From contig NC_081545.1 of the NCBI RefSeq assembly GCF_901000735.1, forward strand, positions 32,481,634 through 32,545,633: a DNA stretch of 64,000 nt, read 5' to 3'. Source of the stretch: Corylus avellana (taxonomy: Eukaryota > Streptophyta > Magnoliopsida > Fagales > Betulaceae). Shown one piece after another: positions 46,579 through 56,457 of this stretch; within the stretch, counting starts at the first letter, position 1, and every line of letters starts with the position of its first letter. The notes under the pieces were generated by a model. The model searched no databases. It was not told the origin of the DNA and saw only the letters and a program-made list of their open reading frames with translations. The position numbers and the translations under genes are program-made.

Positions 46579-47900
46579 TAGAAGAATTTACTTGATATCT
46601 GTTTTCAAATCAAAGCGCACACAGGTAAGAAAATACCCAAAGAAACAAAAAGAATATCTTCAAACAGCTAAATGGATTAGACAAATTCAGTTCAAAACGA
46701 CCACACCAAAAGTTTTTAGAAACCAATTTGCAGGATAAAAAACTTGTGTTACTCTTACACACTAAAGATAACATAATAAAAATTGTGTAGGATAATCAAA
46801 CGTATGCAATTCCATATTACCACACTAGCAGACGTCTTTAAAAGAAAATTGGAAGAAAAGTTTCCTTTTCCAGAATATGAAGGTAAATAAAATTAATCCC
46901 AAATAAATACACTAAAATCTCTATCCTTGCCAATTGCCCCTAAACCATCAGTTACACAATCAAAATAGGAAAAAGGGCGAGTCCTTAGACTCTGGTCTAA
47001 GCAAAAGATGAGAAATTCGTTATCATTGACGCTGAATTAATAAAGACATTATAAATCCAGATAAGCTACACAAAACAAATTCTTCCAGTCTTGTTGGGCA
47101 ATAACATTCTTCAAAGAGAATCCAAAAATACCATACCCCACAAATTTCAATCACATCGAAGACCAAAACCCGAGTTCAATACTGTAACGAGCTTTGTTGG
47201 GCACGTGAGACAAACCCAATATATAAAATCACAAGCATTCACTCAAGCCACATTCAATGTTAAAAACTAGCTATGATTTCATGACCCAATTAACCCAAAA
47301 CGCAAGCCAAAGTGAAATTTAATACCATAACATCCTCGCATATGATTCATCCCATACTCGAACTCTTATGTGCATCATAGAAAACAATAATTTCTCAGAA
47401 TCATAAAGCAGAACATTTTAAAATCGCAATTCCATCAAAGAATTCTACAACGAAATAAAAAGAAAAAAAGAACCCTAAAAGATAATTGCAACAGTGAAGC
47501 ACCACGAATCTAAAGCCTTGAAGAAAAAGAAAAAGTCCACGGGAAATTTACCGACAAAATAGTTTCCATCAAAACAAACAGAAAAAATAGTTTACAGTGT
47601 GAAGAAGTAAACCTTTTCGTCGAGTTCAAGTTCAACAAGTAAAACTATGACCGATAAGTAACAGAAAAAGGCGACGAATACAAAAATAAATGCCAATTAA
47701 AACGTAGATCTGAGAAACCAACAGCCCCTTAAACCCTAATTCCCAAATAAGAACAAGGATTTGCGAAGAACATGGAGAGGGTGGTAAATAGGAGGAAATT
47801 GAGGGGGTAGAAGTAAAAACTGGGGATAGACCTTGAACAAAGTGGGTCTGAGGAAAGTTTGCGTGAAGGGAAATTTGCTAGGTACGAGCTCTGCGTTCTG
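46579..47900 (-). promoter_or_regulatory. KH gene 5' UTR intron and promoter region
   Basis: The minus strand shows an acceptor TTTGAAAACAG|ATATCAAG 20 bases before the ATG, implying a 5' UTR intron. Candidate donors lie near 47612 (AAAAG|GTTTAC) and 47832 (TCAAG|GTCTAT). Composition shifts to pyrimidine-rich leader-like sequence near 47590-47880. No TATA box is obvious. Boundaries are inferred. Confidence 0.45.
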
Positions 47901-49585
47901 GATTTGTAGGGTTTTGACCGACCTGCTTTATGTAGCTTTTATTCCTGTGTATATTATATCTTCCTCCCCTTACGTTTCTGATAACTACCATTCTCGCCCC
48001 AAATATTCCACAAATTATGAAGACGTTTCCCGGTTTTTTTTCCTTTTTTAGGAAAAATTACTAACTTTGTGACCATGGTTCGCAGCATCAGCTGAGAATG
48101 TAACTGGTCACTTTTGTTTGACCGAAAATTATTAAATGGATAATGCTATAACTATGATTTTTGTCGGTTTTTATCTAATTTAAGGTGGTATGATTTTTAA
48201 AATTATTATTGAATCAAAATTTAATAATGATCATTATAAGTTTAACGAATATATAATTTTTAAATACGTATATAGATTCTCGGCCGTCCTAGTAGGGGTA
48301 ATTTGGCACCTCTCAACCATGGGAGGCAACCAGCCTCCGAGGTTGCTCCTAAATTAGTAAAGGGTGGCTATTTTTTTTCTTATAAGTTTTATTTATTTTA
48401 AAGATAAAATTATAATTTTACAATAAGCATAATTATCCACCATGTCACATGTTAATTTGTAAATTCGTTGTAAAAGTGAATTCATGTAACATTTAGAATC
48501 GTTAACCGCTAATGCTTTTTAAAAGCGGTTATTAAAAATCGCTAGCCGCCTAGCTATTAGCTATTAGCGGTTATTGAGTTTTTGAAAACGGCTAACCACT
48601 TTTTTAAAAAAATATATATAGTTTTATTATATATATTTGTTTGTATGTTGTGTATAAAACTATAAGTGAAGTGATGATTTACAAAAATTGTAGTGATTTT
48701 ATATGTATTATATGTTGTATAGATTTGTAGAAAGTGACTAACAAGAATTTTGGTATATAGCAATTTTGAATGCTAAAATGGCCATGAAAAGTAAAAGAAA
48801 AATTGTTTAAAGTGAGCCCCAAAACGGGCCAAACAAAAAAAAAAAAAGTCAAATAAAAGGCCAAAAAAGGGAAACTGTCTTTGTGTACATTTAATTGGTT
48901 TTTATTAAACAAGTCGGTGACAATGTCATTTTGGACAACATATTTTTGAGCACATATCAGTTTGAGTTGAAAGAATAGCAAAATATAGGGACTAAATAAA
49001 TATTTTTTTCCTTCATTTTATATATACTTTAGTAAAAAGATAAATACAAATCGTTTATACTCGTTTAAATATAACTACAATACCCCTTTTTATCTCTTGG
49101 AACTTGTTATTAAACATTTTATGAATAAAATCATTTAAAAAATTAATAAATCATCATTTTTTTTTTATGTGTCGAATAAATTGTTTTATATATTGCGCAC
49201 AAATTTGTTTAAACCGGGAAATTTCACATTCACTTAATTCTCAATATGAGTTAAAGTTTAATTAAAAAATACAACATGACAATATAATTATGCTACTATT
49301 AAATATTCAACATGTCCCTTCTAAATTTGAGCGTTGACTCTGCTGCCTCTTGCTGTATCATGCGTAGAGGCATGTGGAGACCTCTCCACATGTCCCTTAG
49401 TGGAGAGGTCTCCATGCTCATCATTGGTCTGTGTAGTTTTTTTTTTTTTTTTTTTAATTGGTCTGTGTAGGTTGATGACGTTAAGATTTGTTTTTTCTTT
49501 TACATATCCGCTCAAAACTTTTTGTAGTTTTTTTTTTTTTAGGTTGTTATGCCATGTTCCGTTGATATTTCCTTTAATGCAATTA
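47901..49585. other. Intergenic region
   Basis: No gene supported. It contains a palindromic segment around 48495-48600 built from GCGGTTA and TAACCGC words, and part of the foldback family seen at 39444. A 15-bp block, CTCCACATGTCCCTT and AGTGGAGAGGTCTCC, forms an imperfect hairpin near 49375-49415. Confidence 0.4.
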
Positions 49586-49685
49586 NNNNNNNNNNNNNNN
49601 NNNNNNNNNNNNNNNNNNNNNNNNNNNNNNNNNNNNNNNNNNNNNNNNNNNNNNNNNNNNNNNNNNNNNNNNNNNNNNNNNNNNN
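49586..49685. other. Assembly gap (100 N)
   Basis: Placeholder gap at the edge of a tandem-repeat field, so probably a collapsed repeat. Confidence 0.95.
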
Positions 49686-49952
49686 GAGATTATGGGAGAG
49701 TGAGAGTTAACACAATTAATTAAAAAAAAAAAAAAAACGAATTTAGATATAAAATTATGGGAGAGAGATTTAAGACAATTAAGTGGAGATAGAGGGAGAG
49801 AGAGAGACAAAAAACGGTTGAAACAACAAATTATAGGAGAGAGTTAGCACAATTAATTAAAAAAAAAAAAAAACGATTGAAACACAAATTATGGGAGAGT
49901 GAGAGTTAGCACAATTAATTGTCTTAAACCATAAAATTAGTTTAAGACATTT

Positions 49953-49993
<41 letters not shown>

Positions 49994-50150
49994 AAAAACG
50001 GTTGAAACACAAATTATGGGAGAGTGAGAGTTAGCACAATTAATTAAATGTCTTAAACCATAGTGTCTTAAACCATAGAATTAGTTTAAGACATTTAAGT
50101 TGAGATAGAGGGAGAGAGAGAGAGAGAGAGAGACGTGGGAGATGGAGTTA
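49686..50150. repeat. Imperfect tandem-repeat field
   Basis: At least four copies of a unit with AAATTATGGGAGAGTGAGAG, TTAGCACAATTAATT, optional TTAGTTTAAGACATTTAAGT, a (GA)n run and ACAAAAAACGGTTGAAAC. Copies differ by deletion of internal modules and by GA-run length. The field probably extends into the gap on its left. Confidence 0.8.
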
Positions 50151-51621
50151 GGAGGACACGTGTTGCAATTCTAAGCATTCCCTACTTCAAAACTCGGCTT
50201 TTATATATATATATGAATATATATATATATATATATATATATGAATATATGACTAGCGAGCTCCTCAAGGCTTACGCTACCATTTTTTTTTTTTTTTTTG
50301 TATATAATTAAGTCAAAAAGTCTTTAAAAGATTATCAACAACAAATTTTATTTTCTTATTTTAATTAACAAATTAGCTACCAAAAATGACAAATGTTCAT
50401 AAGATCATTTTAAACCATAGTTTTATTTAATAGCATAAACCCACATATCCAATAAATTTAAAAATTTAAAAATTTTAGTTCTTATAAATTGAAACGTGTT
50501 AAATATTTTTGTTCCCATATATGTAGTTTAAAATGAAATATAAAGGAAAAAAAATTCAAAACAAAAACCTAGATTAATCAATTATAGAAAATGATTGATT
50601 AATCATTAATGATACCACTTCTCAAAAAAATTGTTTGAGAGGAAAAAGTTCAACTCCTGAAAGTCCATTATATTCCAACAATGATACCACTGACAAAAAT
50701 AAAGAAGTGTTCTAAAATAAATAAGCATGTTGATATATGATTACAATTATGTTTACTAATTTTGTAAACAAAAGAATGTTGATAGTTTAATTTTTTTTTT
50801 AGAAAAGAAAGAGATAAAAAACAGTGGCAGAAATATTGGAACATGCAAAAACAAAAATGAACAACAAAAGTCAATTAAATTTACAAAAGAAAATTTGTAA
50901 CTTGTATTAAATAAAATTAATAAAATTTGAATGAAAAATAATATATAAATTAGAATAGAAATTAAAGACAAAAAAAAAAAAAATGTAAACAAATGAAAAA
51001 TACTAATATAATAAAAAAGAATTATTTTTTTCTATATTTTTCTCAGTTCCAATGAAATCCACAAATATTAGAAAAGGTTTTGTCAAATAGATTTTTTTTC
51101 CTCCTGAGCCTCGGACAGAAATGGTTTCTGTCGAAAAATATTTTCAGGGAAGTCATTTTTCCTGAAAATATTTTCCACCGAAAACATTTTACTGTGTTTA
51201 CTTCGCGCACGGAAAATCAATTTTTTTTAAAAATATTTTCAAAAACAAATTTTAATTTTTTTAATTTTTAAAAATATTTTTTAAAAAACTATTAATATAA
51301 AAAACTATTAATTTTTATATTAGCTATTCAACTGTACTGAAAATCAATTTTTTTATTTTATTTTTAAATATTTTATACTAACCTATAAATATAATTTTTA
51401 TTCAAAATATAAAAATATTAATATAAAATAATTTATGTTTGATTGTTAAAATTCGACAAAAACAATCAACCTATCTGAGAATATTTTTTGATTTTCTATT
51501 TTTTCAGAAAAAAAAAAAATAGAAAAAGTATTTTGAAAGTACTGTATCTAAAAATGTCCATACATCAATATTACGAATATTCCACATCTAGGAAGATTGA
51601 TATATATGAAAGGGCAAGTAC

Positions 51622-51656
<35 letters not shown>

Positions 51657-51756
51657 ATGAATTCTAAAATTCAACCATAAATATTACAATATTTTGGCCA
51701 AAGAACTACCATCCAAGTTCATTAGTATCTTACTACATATCGATAATACACAAATT
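50151..51756. other. Intergenic AT-rich region
   Basis: No gene. (TA)n near 50215-50247 and a run of about 29 A at 51626-51654. A block at about 51115-51230 has GAAAATATTTTCC, AAAACATTTTACTG and GTTTACTTCG, resembling transposon termini (compare 53690-53843). Confidence 0.45.
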
Positions 51757-51912
51757 CTAATTTCCATGGTTTTTGAAGAAGTTGTCAAACCAAAACTTTC
51801 TAAGTTTAGCATTCTTTACTAGAAATCTTCTTGCAAGCTTCTCATCTCCATTCAAATGGTCGAATGCAGTTGCAAGCATAAACTCATCGTACCCTTCCAC
51901 CTTCATCACTTC
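51757..51912 (-). CDS. Terminal-exon-like ORF, unrecognised (possible Myb/SANT-like tail)
   Basis: On the minus strand an acceptor TATCAG precedes 51 open codons and a TAG at 51759-51757. The product includes KVEGYDEFMLATAFDHL, DEKLARRFLVKNAKLRKFW and FDNFFKNHGN. Composition is protein-like, helical and charged. The phrase resembles the C-terminal helix region of plant Myb/SANT-like proteins associated with Harbinger transposons, but only weakly. An ATG inside (third codon) would give 49 residues. A donor site upstream at 53476 (ACGCAG|GTACTC) follows a pyrimidine-rich leader-like sequence, so a spliced transcript from about 53600 to 51757 is plausible; no intervening coding exon was identified. 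Could be a small gene, a decayed gene end, or a fragment carried by a transposon. Confidence 0.4.
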   Translation of the reverse strand, partial: EVMKVEGYDEFMLATAFDHLNGDEKLARRFLVKNAKLRKFWFDNFFKNHGN

Positions 51913-53475
51913 CTGATACAAACAACATAAAAATAAGCAATAAGCAATAAATCATATATGCATTGTTTCCGATTCATCCAAGGATAACATGACAAAAAGT
52001 AATGTCAACGAAATCCAATTTCCTGGTGTGTGCCAATTATCAATCCTCCCTGACAAATTCAATCCTCAAACACTTTGATATGCCATACACCGACTATACT
52101 GATGTAAAAACAAGGAAATTTCCTGCTAATACAAGTAGCTGCCAAGACACTAACCACAATTGGTGGCAGTCCCAACAGTATACCTTGGTCGATCCCCTTA
52201 TCAACAATTGTAATAGAAAAAGACAACCTCTTTCCAACAATCCATTTGCATCAAGGGGAATGAAGGAATAATGGGAAATGTCTATGGAATTAACTTAAAA
52301 CAATCCAAAATATTCTGCCTTACCACTCTACCTCTATCTGATGCTTAACTTACATTCCCTCAAGCAATTCATCAAACAGAAAAAGTGCAACCCACAAACA
52401 ACACAGATCTCGTTTCCATCAAAATTACCTCACTCTGGCATAGAATAAAAGATTCAATTCCAGTGAATTCCCAGTTACTGATCTCATCTCTTCCTAGAGT
52501 AATAAAAGGGTAAACTTCGAAATATTCCAAATATCATGCTAGAAAAGATATCCCTAGGCAGATGCAGCAAGGTTATGTGGCCAATTTGTATATTTCTACA
52601 CAAAATAACAAATGAATAAAAGCAAATTCATCATATTAAAGCATTTACAATGCCGCCCATCTATCAAAAAAGAGAACAGAATCCCATAATTGTGGGCACG
52701 AGGAGGGAAGGGAATCTGTCTTAACTATTTCCCAATTAATTAACTTTTGTGAAGAGTGGCAGAGCCACTAGGGGAGTCTCTATCTACTGAGTTTGGTACA
52801 AGTCCACATTCTGTTAATGGGGGAAGAACTCAGCCCACCCCATGTCGTTGAAAATTAGAACTGTTCTCTGTACTGCTGTTATTTGGGCATGCAATTTTCT
52901 AGTTAAAAGTACATATTCTAGTTAATCAATTCTAACACTCTCTCTGGTTTCAAGGAAAAAGAAAAATCATTCATTTCACAAGCTCGTATACCGGAAAGAC
53001 CATAAAAGACCGGAATCCGAGTCTTTTCTCGGCAGCCAAACAAAGCATAACTCGAAACAACAACAAGAAGAAAAGTAGGCCTTGAGGGGAAAGAGAACAG
53101 AGGATCTAAAAATTTCCTGTACACGAGAATCAAGCCAAGAGCCAAGAGCCACAGAAAATCAGAAGGAAATAAAAACCCATTCGATTGAGGTTCATCTCAA
53201 AATCAGAACTTCCAAGAATCAACAATCAAAAACAACCCATAACAACAAAGATCATAGAAGTTCTCATTTTCCAAAATCCACACCCTAGACCCAAAACCTA
53301 AATCGCAAATCTGATACGTTAATAGGGAAAGAAACCAAAATCAAAATCGCTCCATGATTTCCAGTTGTCCAACAGAGATAGAAACCAAAATCAAACGAAA
53401 ATTACCAAGAGAAATTCGTAGATTTGAATCACTCCATACATATGGTTCAACAAAGGAAGAGAAAGATGAGAGTAC
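51913..53475 (-). other. Putative intron or spacer of the 51.7-53.5 kb unit
   Basis: Mostly single-copy-looking sequence without large repeats. No recognisable coding exon on either strand. Treated as a possible intron between the leader-like exon ending at 53476 and the ORF at 51912. Confidence 0.3.
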
Positions 53476-53640
53476 CTGCGTCGGGCTTGAAGAGTGAAGC
53501 TCGGCCGAGGGAGAGATGGGCTGTGCAGGTGAAGGAGAATCAGCAGCTGTGCGTGAAGGAGAAGGTGAAGGTGAACGTGAAGGAGAGTGCGCGAAGGTGA
53601 GGAGTCGGGGGGGGGGTGTTTGGGCTTTTTTTTGTAATCA
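53476..53640 (-). other. Leader-like exon candidate
   Basis: On the minus strand this is a C/T-rich sequence without ATG, with repeated TTCACCTTCACCTTCTCC-type words and CACGCACAGC. It ends at ACGCAG|GTACTCTC, a good donor. It resembles a 5' UTR exon. No transcript evidence is available. Confidence 0.35.
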
Positions 53641-53689
53641 GGAGAGTGTCGGGATTTTTTTGGATGGGGCTGGGAAAATGGTTTACGAA

Positions 53690-53843
53690 TTTAAAAAGTG
53701 TAAACCATTTTCCCTATAAATGTAAAGGTTTTTTGGTCAAACCGAAAATGATTTCGGTTTGACCACCATTTTACGTCGTAGTAAACACCGTAAAATGCGG
53801 AAAATATTTTCTCGAAATCATTTTACGTCGAAGTAAACGGAGC
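53690..53843. mobile_element. Transposon terminus with GTTTACTTCG end
   Basis: Reversed, it reads GTTTACTTCGACGTAAAATG, then GAGAAAATATTTTCCGC, ATTTTACGGTGTTTACTACG and a small GGTCAAACCGAAA palindrome. Similar words occur in opposite order at 51115-51230, so the two may be ends of one element of about 2.6 kb enclosing the 51.7-53.5 kb unit, or two independent MITEs. Confidence 0.45.
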
Positions 53844-53881
53844 CTACATTAATGAAGATCTATTTTTTTCTCAAAAAAATT

Positions 53882-53970
53882 NNNNNNNNNNNNNNNNNNN
53901 NNNNNNNNNNNNNNNNNNNNNNNNNNNNNNNNNNNNNNNNNNNNNNNNNNNNNNNNNNNNNNNNNNNNNN
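53882..53970. other. Assembly gap (89 N)
   Basis: Eighty-nine N; the odd size suggests an estimated gap rather than a placeholder. Confidence 0.9.
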
Positions 53971-54101
53971 ACATTAAATTTAGTCTAAATTAATAAACGG
54001 TTATTAATGACATTAATAATTTAATGTGTCTTTTACATGTTTATTGACACTTAGCACTATTTTAAATGGGTTGGAAGATATTTATTCCAAACTGATTTAG
54101 A

Positions 54102-54755
54102 ATAAATTGCCCCCTCCCCTCTTTGCTAGGGTTTCATCTCTAGCAGCCATCGGAGGAGAACATTTTGTTCTCCCCCTCCGGCCCTCCTCCCCTCTCCCTC
54201 TTCTGCCTCCCCCCTCCCTTCCCATCNNNNNNNNNNNNNNNNNNNNTACTTTTTATGTTGTTTATTTCCCTGTAATTTTGTATGGCTTTCATTTTTTTGT
54301 TCTTTCTATTTGTTTTGTTTTCCTGTAATCGTTTTTGTTTTTACTTGTAATAATGCTCGATCCTCTCTCTCTCTCGATTTGCTCGCCTGATGCCCTTCGA
54401 GTTTGTTGCTTTGATCTAGACCTTTGAGTTGTAGATGTGAACGTTATCCTGGCTTTCGGGTTGAGGAAGATGAGCTTTGGCTTGTGGTTATTTGCCATCA
54501 GTACCGAGGAATAAGAGCTACCTATGCATTGGTTGAGTCTGTTTGCCGCAAATTTGCTGTTTAATTTGAAAATTAGTCATAGGTTAGCGGATTTTGTTTG
54601 AGTCTAGAATGTAATATGTCATCTTTTATGCTTGTAACCTCGTAGCTTCAACTATGGTTAGTTCAGATCTTTTGCTTCGTGTTATTTGAGCTTTATGCTC
54701 GTTTATCAATGAATGAGACTAAACTGATTTATTTCAAAAAAAAAAAAAAAAAAAA
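54102..54755 (+). mobile_element. Retroposon with 20-A tail
   Basis: Begins with CCCCTCCCC-rich leader-like sequence (CTAGGGTTTCATC, CCATCGGAGG) and ends in a 20-base A run (54736-54755). It is flanked by GATTTAGA at 54094-54101 and 54756-54763. The 3' part (TTTATGCTCGTTTATCAATG, TGATTTATTTC before the A run) looks like a LINE 3' UTR. No reverse transcriptase frame is present, so it is internally deleted, non-autonomous, or a processed transcript. A 20-N gap interrupts it. Confidence 0.55.
54227..54246. other. Assembly gap (20 N)
   Basis: Short N run inside the retroposon, after a C/T-rich tract. Confidence 0.9.
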
Positions 54756-54763
54756 GATTTAGA

Positions 54764-55613
54764 GGAAATTTATGTTCTATATCTTCTTCTTGGTTGGAGA
54801 ACATTCCGCCAAGTATTTGTGATACAGCAAGGAAGGAACTACCCCTTCCTACTATGTGATCTAAGGATCGTTTTATTATAGTTTAATGAATACAATTATT
54901 CGTTTTAAAAAAAAAAAAAATCCCTAATGGCATAAGTAAATATGTCCTTAATTTAAAAGTGGAGATTTAAGACGGATTGAAGGAACTTTAGAGGTTTGTA
55001 TTTTTTAAAAGAGTTGATGGATCTTTCGAGATTCGAGCCCCTTCTCTTGCCTCTAATTGCCAATTTAGGCGATTATTTTTATTTTTTTCTTTGTGTTAGT
55101 GCCAACAATTTATTGGCGGTGTAATTCATTTGGCACAATCCCTCTTATTTTATTCTTACCTGCACTTATATGGTTGTATTATGGCGTAACGTGGGGTTGC
55201 CTAACCCTTTTATGTTGTAATTTTCACTCCCTTTTTCACGTTGTTTGCTTAGGAAAAAAAAAGAAAAGAGAAGTAAACATGTCCTTAATAAAATCACAAG
55301 TGAGATTCAATGCAGTATTTCTTTTAGAGTATAATAGCTTAAAATTGAGCAATTTATTTGAAATGAATGACTCAAATTACAACAATGCATAAAAAAGAAA
55401 ATAAATGATGACTTGCTAGTAAAGAGGTAGAACCATCTGTGCCCAGAAAAAATTGCTTCAAACTTCTAAACCAACAAACACATGAGAATATTTTATTAAT
55501 AAAAATAAACAAACAGTTTTTTTAATAACTAATACTTTTCACATATTAAGAATAACACTTTCAGAGCGAGGACAGTGAATTACAAAATGTTTAGCATTTT
55601 TTTTTTTTTTTTT
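54764..55613. other. Intergenic region with retroelement tails
   Basis: No gene. An A13 run at about 54906-54918, preceded by TTTATTATAGTTTAATGAAT, looks like another short retroposon tail. A T/G-rich stretch before 55250-55262 is similar. The 99-codon plus frame at 55093-55392 has no domain. Confidence 0.4.
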
Positions 55614-56182
55614 GTTAAATACTAAATACCCCATGGGGTTTCGAAATTTTATTTTTACTCTCTTAGGGTTTCATTTTTATCACAGGAGGTTCCTGTGGTT
55701 TTAATAATAGACCAAGTTAGTCATTCGTCAGTTGACCGTTAATTGATTTAACGAAAAACCACGTGGACCAATCAAATATTGACACGTGGCACCTACTTAA
55801 TTTTTTTTTTTTTAAAAAAAAATTTGAAAAAAATGTATTTTAAAAAAACAAAAAAAATTGAAGGTAGCTCCTTGGCCATTTAGGGGTGGCTGAGTCACCC
55901 CAGTGCGTACTGGGGGTGGCCGAGCCACCCCTTGGTGCCTGTGGCGAGGCCACCATCAATTTTTTTTTGTTTTTTTTTAAATACATTTTTTTTTTATTTT
56001 TTTAAAAAAATTAAGTAGGTGCTACGTGTCAACATTTGATTGGTCTATGTGGTTTTTCGTTAAGTCAATTAGGACTAACTTGGTCTATTATGAAAACCAT
56101 AGAAACCTCTTGTGATAAAAATGAAACCCTAAGAAGGTAAAAATAAAGTTTCAAAACCTTACGGGATATTTAGGATTTAACC
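55614..56182. mobile_element. Large foldback MITE directly upstream of PTB
   Basis: The left arm GTTAAATACTAAATACCCC and the right arm, reversed, GGTTAAATCCTAAATATCCC pair over nearly 190 bases. Shared blocks: TTAGGGTTTCATTTTTATCAC, ATAGACCAAGTTAGTC, AACGAAAAACCAC, GACCAATCAAAT and GACACGT-GCACCTACTTAA. The loop carries GGGGTGGC/GCCACCCC palindromes (55880-55942). T-rich flanks hide any target duplication. Confidence 0.85.
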
Positions 56183-56336
56183 TTTTTTATTTTATTTTAT
56201 TTTTTTTTTCTTGGCGTTAAAGCACAAAGGTAGTTTCAGAAAAAGAAAAAAGAAAAGAAGCAAATGCCGCGAAGGCGAAATTGGTAAATTGACCAAAGAG
56301 GGGAAGCGAATAGGAATAGCACTTTACCCTTTTTCC

Positions 56337-56343
56337 TATAAAA
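56337..56343 (+). promoter_or_regulatory. TATA box of the PTB gene
   Basis: TATAAAA located 121 bases before the PTB start codon and about 155 bases after the right end of the foldback MITE. Expected transcription start near 56370. Confidence 0.6.
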
Positions 56344-56457
56344 TGCTCAGATTACACTTCATTCACACGACCTAGAGCTCGTACTTTCTCGCAAAAAATC
56401 AGCACACTTTCTAGACGGCCAAACAGCGTCCATCTGCATTTTTACCAAGAACCCTAG

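Noticed and set aside
49686..50150. CRISPR-like array
   Set aside because: Repeat units are contiguous and variable, with no unique spacers, in a plant nuclear context.
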